From Candidatus Woesearchaeota archaeon CG08_land_8_20_14_0_20_47_9 (lineage in GTDB: Archaea; Nanobdellota; Nanobdellia; Woesearchaeales; CG1-02-47-18): DNA of 7,558 bases. The translations under genes were made by a program, and so were the position numbers. Each line of letters begins with the position of its first letter. Position 1 is the stretch's first letter. The notes below the pieces were generated by a model. It saw only the letters and a list, made by a program, of their open reading frames with translations, had not been told where the DNA came from and searched no databases. The stretch lies in contig PEYS01000158.1 in assembly GCA_002763335.1 (NCBI GenBank), forward strand, positions 1 through 7,558, given 5' to 3'. Below are positions 1 to 6,622 of this stretch, in pieces.

Positions 1-1625
1 GCAATTGTTTTCTCCCCGATGGCGTAAAAGCCGGCCTTCTCCACATCAGTAACGCCGCTGTCTGTTCTAAGCCTTGTTCCTGTCCTGAGGTTAAAGCTAG
101 CGTAATCCTCCTGTCCTATCAGGAAGCTGACGAGCTCTGACCAGAATATCGGGAATGCAGGCTGCCTTATGAAGTCTGTGTGGTTTTCCAGGATGCCGTA
201 GTAGACTGTTTTCCCGCTCCCATAGCTGCCCAAGGCTATTATGGGAACTGAAACATTATCGTCCCCTGTGACATCTGCTATGGTAAGGGCGTTCTCCTTA
301 GCTGAAGCCTCAACGTAGCTTCTGAGCATGCCGAAGTCGTCCACATGCTTTGTGAACTCATTCACGAGCAGCTTGTTCACGTGAAGCGTCTGGTTGACGA
401 GGTTGTAGTTGACACTTACAGGCAGGAGTTCCTGTTCCAGCCTCGCAAGCTCTGGCTGGGCCGTTGTAATTAAGCTGGTGCCGTTGCCCACTGCATTTTT
501 AAGGTCCCTTAGAAATCCCGGCAGGAGCATGTCAACTGAGACCTCGTGCATTACTACGATATCGTACTCTAGTTTCGGGATTACCGGGGGCCTTGCAACC
601 TCAAGCCTCACATTCTTTGAAGAGAGGAGGGCATTCTCCAGGAAGCTCTTCTTGCTGTTGGTGATTAAGAGGGTTCTTGCAACCTTCTTGGCCGGGAAGC
701 TGAGGTAGGCGTAGTTGTCTGCCTCCAGGGCATCCTCAGGGTAGAGCCTGAAGACTGTTCTCCCAGGGAGAGTTTCAAATTCATAGACCTCTAATGAGCG
801 GGGGGCTATCCTGCGGGTCTGCTGCGTTGAGTTGGCTAGGTTAGGGTTTTCCATCTCAAGGGTGATTATCTTTTCAGCTTCACAGTAGTTCTTCACGTAG
901 AGTGCTGTCTTATCCCTTGATATCCTCATATCTATTATGCCCGTGTTCTCTGCCTCGGATGATACGTCAAAGAGGGCTGTGTTGATCCCCCTAGAGTCTG
1001 CTATGCGCTCTGCAACAGCTACTTCAGTGCCCTGGTTGTTTGAGAAGTCGCTTACTACTACGATGGTGTCGCCCCTTGAGATGAGCTCTGATGCAAGGAG
1101 TATCGAGCCCCCAATTGCAGACGTTGTGTCTCGTGGTTTAAGGTTGCTTATCAGCCTGCGCGCCTCCTCAGTACTAACATCCTTTGCAAGCAGCAGGGGG
1201 GTGTTTGTGACTGCTATTATGCTGTTCCTGGCTCCGAGATTGTCTAGGGCGAGCTCCCTCTCCCTTTCAAAGCGGCTGCTGCCATGATAAGCGGTCTGTG
1301 AACTCGCTGAGAGGTCTATGACGATGGCTGTGTTCTCTGCTGTCATGTTTCTGGGCAGAAGCATTACAGGGTAGGCCAGTGAGTAGGCCATCACCGCAAT
1401 TATCAGCATCTGTATCAGGAGGAGGAGGTTGCGTAGCAGCCTTCTGAGGAAGGCGTTCTGCCTTGCCAGGCCAGTGTCCTTGAGAAAGAAGGATATTGAG
1501 GGGACGTTCTCATCCACAGGCTTTGGCTTTGTCAGATAGATTATTATGAGGGGTATGAGTGCGAGGAGGGCGTAGAGCCCTAGCGGATGCGTAGCCTCCA
1601 CGTTAAAACCCATGATGTTCAGCAT
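1..1625 (-). CDS. BatA-like membrane protein with von Willebrand A domain (C-terminus beyond window)
   Basis: My translation of the minus strand from the ATG at 1625 is open for 541 codons to the window edge. Residues about 15-31 and 64-84 are two hydrophobic segments, with a short charged loop between them containing VPSISFF. This is the layout of the BatA / aerotolerance-regulator N-terminal domain. A VWA-type fold follows: strand TAIVIDLSAS holds the MIDAS motif DxSxS (D104, S106, S108), DTTSA near 166-170 could supply the MIDAS threonine, and VVVSDFS (189-195) the later aspartate. Residues about 230-310 look like a beta-sandwich. About 315-480 resemble the amidotransferase-like domain common in this family, ending with GKTVYYGILE and RQPAFPIFW. 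Family members often end in a further membrane helix, which would lie outside the window. VWA domains bind protein partners through a metal ion. In bacteria Bat proteins accompany MoxR ATPases, but none is seen here. The start overlaps the upstream platform gene's stop (TGATG), implying translational coupling. Family assignment is firm; the cellular role is not known. Confidence 0.88.
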   Translation of the reverse strand, partial: MLNIMGFNVEATHPLGLYALLALIPLIIIYLTKPKPVDENVPSISFFLKDTGLARQNAFLRRLLRNLLLLIQMLIIAVMAYSLAYPVMLLPRNMTAENTAIVIDLSASSQTAYHGSSRFERERELALDNLGARNSIIAVTNTPLLLAKDVSTEEARRLISNLKPRDTTSAIGGSILLASELISRGDTIVVVSDFSNNQGTEVAVAERIADSRGINTALFDVSSEAENTGIIDMRISRDKTALYVKNYCEAEKIITLEMENPNLANSTQQTRRIAPRSLEVYEFETLPGRTVFRLYPEDALEADNYAYLSFPAKKVARTLLITNSKKSFLENALLSSKNVRLEVARPPVIPKLEYDIVVMHEVSVDMLLPGFLRDLKNAVGNGTSLITTAQPELARLEQELLPVSVNYNLVNQTLHVNKLLVNEFTKHVDDFGMLRSYVEASAKENALTIADVTGDDNVSVPIIALGSYGSGKTVYYGILENHTDFIRQPAFPIFWSELVSFLIGQEDYASFNLRTGTRLRTDSGVTDVEKAGFYAIGEKTI

Positions 1626-2872
1626 CAGAGCAATCCTCCGAATAGCAGCCTGAAAAAGTAGGATTCGATTAAGAAGAAGGCTATTGTCAGGATGATAAAG
1701 ACTGGGATAGTCTTCACCCCTGCCCTTGTGTCCCCATGCCTTATGTTCGAGATTATGATGGCTGAGAAGAAGGAGGTTATAGTCAGACACATAAAGGCAA
1801 AGATGCGGAAGTCTGATTGCGTTATGCCGACCTTTGAGAATGTCAGAAGCATCGCCCCCTTATCAACGTCTGTCAGGTCTATGCTGCCCATGATCTTGGT
1901 GATCACATCCAGGAGCTGCGCTGAGAGGGCGAAGAGCAACGGCGATGCTGCCACAGTTGAGAAGGTTATGAATATGGCGTAGGTGGCTACGCTTGCAGAC
2001 ATCTCCCTCTTCATAAGCTGTATCTCCTGGATGTTCTTAGCAACCTTGTTGAGGAGGTCTCCTATATCGCCTCCGGCCTTTATGCCTTCTATGATAATGC
2101 TTATAGAGCGCTTAAGCAGGACAGAATCGTATTTCGAGGCGAAGTTCATCAGGGCCTTATCAAGGTCCTCACTAGTCATTGTCTCCTTTGCAACAGTCTC
2201 TATTTCGTGGGCAAGCACCCCAAAGCGTGGCCTCACTGCATACCACAGCGCCCGGTCAATAGGCATGCCTGCGCGTATGTTGGCTGCACTAAGCTGCAGG
2301 AAATCAGGAAGCACCTTCTCAATACCCATCCGCCTCCTGAATATAAGGATGTCAAATGTTACGTAAATAAAGAGCCAGAAAACAATGGAGAGCAATGCAA
2401 AGCCAATTGTCCAGAGGGTAATGAGTATTACCAACGTGTAGGTAAGGCTTAAGCTGACGTCTGTTGCAAAGCAGTAGACGATGTAGAGTGATGCTAGGAA
2501 TACCAGTAGGGTTACGGCCTGAAAGACCCGCCTCACAAGGGTCTCTGAGGGTATGCTGAAACCACTCATCTCAACATACTCCTTAAGGCGTATATGCCTC
2601 CTCTTCGGCTTAGGCTCATGGCAATGAGCTTTGGGCTCTGCCTGCGGTTGAGTCTTAGCATGCCCTGCCTTGTTTAAGGCCTGCCAGCCCCCATTTACTT
2701 GCTTGCCCCCTGCCTTTTTTTCAGGGGCATGCTGACCAGCCTCTTCCCTACCTGCCAGGGCCTCAGATTCTTTATTGCCTTTATTGCTAACCCTCGGACG
2801 AGCCTCAGGGCTGCCTGCCCTTTTTATCAGGGTTGCCTTTCTTCCAGCAGATTTTTTCCTTACACCCATCAT
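1625..2872 (-). CDS. T2SSF-family (TadC/FlaJ-like) platform membrane protein with long disordered N-terminus
   Basis: This 415-residue protein is an inner-membrane platform component of a type II secretion / type IV pilus / archaellum-like machine, which anchors and transduces motion from the hexameric ATPase. Residues 1-95 are rich in Lys, Arg, Ala, Gly, Pro and Gln, with no hydrophobic segments, and look disordered. Hydrophobic helices lie at about 113-136 and 143-173. A cytoplasmic helical T2SSF domain spans about 185-290, with features usual in the family (LPDFLQLSAANIRAGMPIDRAL, here split as LPDFLQLSA and IRAGMPIDRAL; EGIKAGGDIGDLL). Membrane helices follow at about 293-320, 355-377 and 386-411. 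An in-frame TGA lies upstream at 2896-2894, so the start is ATG 2872 or the adjacent ATG 2869; no strong Shine-Dalgarno is visible. It follows another T2SSF gene by 59 bases, so the platform is probably made of two different subunits. The N-terminal extension is unusual. Family call is firm; exact filament type is uncertain. Confidence 0.9.
   Translation of the reverse strand: MMGVRKKSAGRKATLIKRAGSPEARPRVSNKGNKESEALAGREEAGQHAPEKKAGGKQVNGGWQALNKAGHAKTQPQAEPKAHCHEPKPKRRHIRLKEYVEMSGFSIPSETLVRRVFQAVTLLVFLASLYIVYCFATDVSLSLTYTLVILITLWTIGFALLSIVFWLFIYVTFDILIFRRRMGIEKVLPDFLQLSAANIRAGMPIDRALWYAVRPRFGVLAHEIETVAKETMTSEDLDKALMNFASKYDSVLLKRSISIIIEGIKAGGDIGDLLNKVAKNIQEIQLMKREMSASVATYAIFITFSTVAASPLLFALSAQLLDVITKIMGSIDLTDVDKGAMLLTFSKVGITQSDFRIFAFMCLTITSFFSAIIISNIRHGDTRAGVKTIPVFIILTIAFFLIESYFFRLLFGGLL
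1635..1639 (-). promoter_or_regulatory. Shine-Dalgarno GGAGG deciding the BatA-like gene start
   Basis: The minus strand reads GGAGG at 1639-1635, nine bases before the ATG at 1625. It therefore favours that ATG over the in-frame ATG at 1613. The site lies inside the last codons of the upstream T2SSF gene, as expected for coupled translation. Confidence 0.7.
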
Positions 2873-2890
2873 GTATGCACCATCATACCT

Positions 2891-2922
2891 GCATCATATC
2901 AGTATCGCATCATATCAGTATC
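2891..2922 (-). repeat. Perfect 16-bp tandem repeat, two copies, between the two platform genes
   Basis: The 16-mer GATACTGATATGATGC (minus strand) occurs twice without a break at 2922-2907 and 2906-2891. Its core TGATA/ATGATG is echoed just before and after (2927-2921, 2886-2881). The array fills most of the 59-base gap between the two T2SSF genes. Because of the repeated ATGATG, the gap contains short ATG-to-TGA frames that start or stop on top of each other and end at the real start at 2872. Whether this is functional or simple repeat expansion cannot be told from sequence alone. Confidence 0.9.
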
Positions 2923-2931
2923 ATATCTGCA

Positions 2932-3741
2932 CTAGAGCTCAACAGCCGGCCTCTGCGACTTGATCATCGAAAGGAACATGAACTGCATAAATGCCAGGAG
3001 GAGGGCTATCACTGAGAGCAGCCATATATCGAGTTTTATTGAGATGAACGTCGCCATGATTATGAGCATGATCACCCCGATTGATGGAAGGATGACTGCA
3101 ATGATCATGTAGAACATTGCGAGGGGGCTGAGCTTCTTCCCATACTCGTTCACCTCTATTAGCTGCTCCCTGGTCATCTGGTCTATGATCGAGCTGATGG
3201 AGTCTGAAACATCCGCCCCTGTAGTAAGGGGGTTTAGGATCTGCCATAGTAGGCGCCTCAGGTTGTCTGAGGGCGAGAACTCTATGACCTCGTTTATCGC
3301 CTCCTCCATTGAGGTGCCGACGTCAACCAGGTCTATGACCTCCCTGAAGTATCGCCCTATGGTCTCGTAATTCTTGGATATGTTCTGCATTGCGTTGTAT
3401 AGGGGCACCCCTGACTCGATCTCTACCACGAGGAAGCGTCCTGCAAAGACGATCTCCTTGTCAATGTTCCTCTTCAGTTTGAGTATGTGCACATCAGGAA
3501 GCCTCATGAAGTAAAAGAAGAAGATAATAAGCAGCAGGGGAAGCAGCAGGGCAAGGGATACAAGTGACATCTTAAACGCGGAGAAGATGGCAAAGAGTAT
3601 CAGGGCAAAGGCGAGGGTGAGCATCAGCGCAAGCCTGAAGGTATTTTTAACAAAGTCATAAGAGCCCTCAGGCATATCTGCCTGCCTGAGCCTTGTATCC
3701 AGGTTCGGGAAGTATTTCAGTATAAAGTGTATTCCAGCAAT
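2932..3741 (-). CDS. T2SSF-family (TadB/FlaJ-like) platform membrane protein, probable AUU start
   Basis: This is the first of two platform proteins, predicted to sit in the membrane and contact the ATPase encoded just upstream. The first ATG (3675) would give 247 residues. However, the frame continues upstream with coding-like sequence (FILKYFPNLDTRLRQAD), which looks like the amphipathic N-terminus typical of this family. No ATG, GTG or TTG lies between the in-frame stop at 3807-3805 and 3675. A strong Shine-Dalgarno (GGGGTGATC, 3755-3747) ends five bases before an ATT at 3741, giving a 269-residue product. In that numbering, membrane helices lie at about 36-57, 60-80, 206-234 and 237-259, and the cytoplasmic T2SSF domain at about 97-199 (VEIESGVPLYNAM, NPLTTGADVSDSI). 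The gap to the ATPase stop is 20 bases. Family call is firm. The ATT start is inference; a sequence error changing ATG to ATT, or the shorter ATG form, is possible. Confidence 0.9.
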   Translation of the reverse strand: MAGIHFILKYFPNLDTRLRQADMPEGSYDFVKNTFRLALMLTLAFALILFAIFSAFKMSLVSLALLLPLLLIIFFFYFMRLPDVHILKLKRNIDKEIVFAGRFLVVEIESGVPLYNAMQNISKNYETIGRYFREVIDLVDVGTSMEEAINEVIEFSPSDNLRRLLWQILNPLTTGADVSDSISSIIDQMTREQLIEVNEYGKKLSPLAMFYMIIAVILPSIGVIMLIIMATFISIKLDIWLLSVIALLLAFMQFMFLSMIKSQRPAVEL

Positions 3742-3746
3742 TGTAG

Positions 3747-3755
3747 GATCACCCC
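3747..3755 (-). promoter_or_regulatory. Strong Shine-Dalgarno GGGGTGATC placing a start near 3741
   Basis: The minus strand reads GGGGTGATC at 3755-3747, one mismatch from the ideal GAGGTGATC complement of the archaeal 16S 3' end. It begins just after the ATPase stop codon (3764-3762). It is correctly spaced only for the ATT at 3741. The nearby GTG (3752) and TTG (3740) share another frame that meets TGA after a few codons, and the ATG at 3675 is over 70 bases away. Confidence 0.75.
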
Positions 3756-3761
3756 TCTTGT

Positions 3762-5285
3762 TTATGAAAGCGAGCTGAATGGCCTGTTGGCAAGCACAAT
3801 CTGTTTAAGGTTCCCCTGATTTGTGTAGTACTCTGCCATGACCCTGCCCACTGTATCAACTGAGTCAACACCCTGTTTCACCATCCAGTTCAGCACCCTC
3901 TCCTTGAAGTCAATGTCCTTCTGAATGACCTTTCTGCTCATGCCAGTGTACATCTCTATGGAGTTAAAGAGGGCTGTAGAGCGGTTCTGCTTGATGAGCT
4001 TGTCCTTGTTTATGTCGAGCTGCATAAGCACGCTTGCGTTGCCATCAGGCAGGATCTCAGCTATCTGGAATGTCCTCCTCAGGCCACTGCGCCTGTTACG
4101 GTACTGCACAATGATAAGGGATAGCGCTGGGATCATTGTCTTTGGAATATCAATGGGCGGACTCGTAAGCCTCGTGATTGTCTCTGAGGCGCTGTTTGCA
4201 TGTAGTGTTGCGTAGACGCTATGGCCAGTATGTATAGCCTCAAAGAGCACTGCAGCCTCGCGCTTGCGCCTTATCTCACCCACAATTATGCGATCAGGCC
4301 TCATCCTCAGGGAGTTTACCAGTAGGTCAAGCATCGAAACGCCCCCCTTGCCTTCAGGATTAGGCAGCCTTGTTATCATAGGCACCCAGTGCAGGAATTT
4401 AGGCAGTTGGATCTCATGTGTGTCCTCTATGGAGATGATGCGCTGATTAGGGGGGAAGAAGTTTGAGACTACGTTAAGCATCGAGGTCTTTCCTGATGCA
4501 GTGCCCCCTGCTATCAGTGTTGAGAGCTCGTACTGTATCGCGAGCCATATCATGGAGGCTGCTGCCGGTGATATCGAGCCTGACTTTATGAAGTCTGTTA
4601 TTGTCCAGGGCTTTGAGGCGAACTTTCTGAGCGTGATTGTGTGGCCATTGAGCGATATAGGGCTTATTGTTGCATTTACGCGGTCACCTGTGGTGAGGTT
4701 TGCATCCATGAGGGGCTCCATGATCGTTATCTGCCTCCCGACCTTGCGGCCGATCATTGCTGCGTAGTGCTTTATCTGGTCCTCGCTCTGAAGGTTTATG
4801 TTCGTCTTAACCCACCCGTAATCGCGGTGGTAAACCCAGACAGGCTCCTCAGCGCTGTTTATTGCGATCTCCTCCAGCTTCGCGTCATCCATAAGAATCT
4901 CCACCTTACCCATGCCCAGGCTCTTCTGTATCACATAGCTAACGAGGAATTCCTCAGTATCCTTGTCAGCATCAGGAAAATGCTTTTTTACGAGAAGCTC
5001 AATGGTGTTCTTCAAGCGCTGCTCTATTGTGCCGGTGTTCTTTATGTCAAGCACGTCAACCATGCCGATGTTGACCTCAGAGATAAGCTCGTGGCGTATC
5101 CTGTCCAGGATGATATCAGTATTCTTGCTTATGCTCCGAATAGAAACCTCATATATTGGCACAAACTCGTTCCTGCTCGTCCTGATGGTGATCTGAATAG
5201 GTACCCTGTTAGAGATAAAGCTATACGAAGCAAGCACCTCCTGCTTTGGTTTTGCCTTCACCCCTTTTTTCCTTCGCTTCTTCAC
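3762..5285 (-). CDS. Type II/IV secretion system ATPase (TadA/FlaI/VirB11-like)
   Basis: This 507-residue protein is a hexameric secretion ATPase that would power filament assembly or secretion from the cytoplasmic face, working with the T2SSF proteins encoded downstream. After a very basic N-terminus (MKKRRKKGVKAKPK) comes an N-terminal domain to about 230, including ILMDDAKLEEIAINS, VWVYHRDYGW and the segment with GDRVNATISP (200-209). The catalytic core is complete: Walker A GGTASGKT (260-267, K266, T267), Asp box IISIEDTHEIQLP (283-295, E287 and D288), Walker B RPDRIIVGEIR (329-339, E337) and His box HTGHSVYATLHANS (352-365). The start is GTG at 5285: an in-frame TAG at 5300-5298 blocks anything earlier and the next ATG would lose a conserved part. 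It begins 12 bases after the coiled-coil gene's stop; TAGGG there may supply a weak Shine-Dalgarno. All motifs are intact, so it is probably active. Whether it serves a pilus, adhesion filament or secretion system is not decided by the sequence. Confidence 0.96.
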   Translation of the reverse strand: MKKRRKKGVKAKPKQEVLASYSFISNRVPIQITIRTSRNEFVPIYEVSIRSISKNTDIILDRIRHELISEVNIGMVDVLDIKNTGTIEQRLKNTIELLVKKHFPDADKDTEEFLVSYVIQKSLGMGKVEILMDDAKLEEIAINSAEEPVWVYHRDYGWVKTNINLQSEDQIKHYAAMIGRKVGRQITIMEPLMDANLTTGDRVNATISPISLNGHTITLRKFASKPWTITDFIKSGSISPAAASMIWLAIQYELSTLIAGGTASGKTSMLNVVSNFFPPNQRIISIEDTHEIQLPKFLHWVPMITRLPNPEGKGGVSMLDLLVNSLRMRPDRIIVGEIRRKREAAVLFEAIHTGHSVYATLHANSASETITRLTSPPIDIPKTMIPALSLIIVQYRNRRSGLRRTFQIAEILPDGNASVLMQLDINKDKLIKQNRSTALFNSIEMYTGMSRKVIQKDIDFKERVLNWMVKQGVDSVDTVGRVMAEYYTNQGNLKQIVLANRPFSSLS

Positions 5286-5297
5286 ACAGATCCAACC

Positions 5298-6452
5298 CTA
5301 CTTTGATATGAGATTCTTCAGCTTCATAACCTCTTCGTCAAAGCCCTTCTTTTTAGACTCGACCCCCTTCATCCTAGACTCGAGCTTCCCCATGGACTTC
5401 TCAAAGCTGTCCCTGCCAACAGCTATGTTCATGACCCTCGCCTCTTCCATAAGGCTTCTCAGCTCGCCCTTGAGCTTGTCAAGGTCCATGTCAATCTTGT
5501 CAACTGTCACGTCAAGGTTCATCTTGTGATGGAGGTATTTCTCAAAGAGGTCGCGGGCCTTTTTTGCGTCATTCGCCTCTCCTGTTATCTTCAGGCGGTA
5601 TTCTGATACCTTCTTGAGCAGCGCCTCCTGGTCCTTGAGGATGCGCTCCTCATGCTGCTTGCTCTGCTTCATAAGGGGTATTATCTTGCTGTCCTGCGAT
5701 GCAATCGCCCTCTCAAGGCGAGCAGCCATGTCCCTGTACTTTGAAAGCTCCTCCTCAGAGTGCTTTATCGCCTCATCGCTGCTCTGCAGCCGTACAGACA
5801 TGTTCTCAAGGGCTGAGCGGAGCTTCTCAATCCTCTGATTTATAACCTCATGGGCATTTTTTGTCTCCTCAGCCCTTGAGAGCTCATCGCCTATCCTTGA
5901 CTCCTCCTCCCTTATATGGAAATCCAGCTGTTCATAATCATGCTTCTTATCAAGGAGTTCTTTCTCTATGATCGCAACCTGGCTTTTAATAGCATCCTGC
6001 TGGGCTGTAAGCTCGCAGTCAATGTTCTTTTTAAGCGACTCGTACTTTTCCAGCTCTTTAAGGTCATTCTCCACGTTCTTAAGGTCCTGGTCAATCTCCC
6101 TGCTTATGGAGGAGAACTCCTCTTTAAAGCCCTTCAGTCCACCTGTCTCACGCTCTATCCTGTTAAGGGCTGACTCAACCTTGCGTATAAAGCCCTCCTT
6201 CTTGCTTTCGAACTCTGCCGCCTGCTTCCCAGCCTCCTCCTTTGTTATCTCCCTCTTCACCAGGAAGGGGGTTGTCAGCCTATACTGTATGCTGATTATG
6301 TTCTTCTCCTCCAGGAAGGCTGCCCACTCCTCAACCACCACTCTTGGTATGGATAGCTCCTTGGCTGCGTCAGGTATTGAGATGCGCCTCTTGCGCTCAA
6401 TAAGGCTTACAAGCCTGTCCACGCCTGTTGTCAGGGTTGATACGTTTGCCAT
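5298..6452 (-). CDS. Winged-helix / long coiled-coil protein at head of secretion operon
   Basis: I do not recognise a named gene for this 384-residue protein. Residues about 9-67 look like a winged-helix domain: DRLVSLIERKRRIS, then helices IPDAAKELSIP and VVVEEWAAFLEEKN and a strand-like wing IISIQYRLTTPFLVKRE. From about 72 to the C-terminus the sequence is almost entirely charged heptad-like helix (many Glu, Lys, Leu and Arg, few Pro), so a long coiled coil or SMC-like rod. There is no signal peptide or membrane segment, so it should be cytoplasmic. Proteins of this layout occur beside pilus-type ATPase genes in DPANN archaea, as I recall. A role as scaffold or regulator of the machine is inference. 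The ATG at 6452 has no Shine-Dalgarno and lies about five bases after the transcription start expected from the TATA box, consistent with leaderless translation. It is the first gene of the operon. The winged helix may bind protein rather than DNA. Confidence 0.82.
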   Translation of the reverse strand: MANVSTLTTGVDRLVSLIERKRRISIPDAAKELSIPRVVVEEWAAFLEEKNIISIQYRLTTPFLVKREITKEEAGKQAAEFESKKEGFIRKVESALNRIERETGGLKGFKEEFSSISREIDQDLKNVENDLKELEKYESLKKNIDCELTAQQDAIKSQVAIIEKELLDKKHDYEQLDFHIREEESRIGDELSRAEETKNAHEVINQRIEKLRSALENMSVRLQSSDEAIKHSEEELSKYRDMAARLERAIASQDSKIIPLMKQSKQHEERILKDQEALLKKVSEYRLKITGEANDAKKARDLFEKYLHHKMNLDVTVDKIDMDLDKLKGELRSLMEEARVMNIAVGRDSFEKSMGKLESRMKGVESKKKGFDEEVMKLKNLISK

Positions 6453-6478
6453 AAATACGCCTGATTAGTACGGTGAGA

Positions 6479-6488
6479 TTATTTAAAA
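6479..6488 (-). promoter_or_regulatory. Archaeal TATA box for the minus-strand operon
   Basis: The minus strand reads TTTTAAATAA at 6488-6479, preceded by CCAATAG. Transcription would start about 25 bases downstream, near 6458, leaving only a few bases before the ATG at 6452. The five genes are collinear with short gaps, so this is the likely promoter for all of them. The inverted repeat at 6497-6556 abuts it on the upstream side. Confidence 0.65.
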
Positions 6489-6496
6489 CTATTGGT

Positions 6497-6556
6497 TTGA
6501 GGGATTTGAATACTCCGCCTTCGCCTTCGGCTCGGCTACGTATTCAAATCCCTCAA
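6497..6556. repeat. 17-bp perfect inverted repeat with GC-rich loop
   Basis: TTGAGGGATTTGAATAC (6497-6513) is repeated exactly inverted at 6540-6556. The 26-base loop (6514-6539) is GC-rich and can itself fold as GCC-TTC-GGC (6523-6531), flanked by CCG (6515-6517) pairing with CGG (6533-6535). The element sits nine bases upstream of the operon's TATA box. No T-tract follows on either strand, so a simple terminator is unlikely. It could be an operator, a short non-autonomous mobile or dispersed palindromic element, or a structured RNA. No flanking target duplication is evident. Confidence 0.9.
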
Positions 6557-6622
6557 TATCAATCAAGCTTAACCCTATAAAGTAGCAGTTCTGACGTTGA
6601 ATGCAGTCATTCCACCCATTTC

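Noticed and set aside
937..1287. Plus-strand frames across 409-1287
   Set aside because: They are antisense to the BatA-like gene, which has clear domain structure on the minus strand.
2891..2922. CRISPR repeats
   Set aside because: Only two directly adjoining 16-base copies with no spacers.
3185..3370. Small plus-strand frame opposite the first platform gene
   Set aside because: It is an antisense shadow of a membrane protein gene and has no start signal.
4641..5306. A 221-codon plus-strand frame opposite the ATPase gene
   Set aside because: It is the antisense shadow of the ATPase, whose motifs are complete; no start signal supports the opposite frame.
6540..6556. Resemblance of the right arm (TTCAAATCCC) to a tRNA T-arm or integration site
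   Set aside because: No acceptor stem, anticodon arm or D-arm is found nearby; the match is explained by the inverted repeat.
6497..6556. Rho-independent-type terminator
   Set aside because: There is no T-tract on either side, and the element lies upstream of both genes, not at a 3' end.
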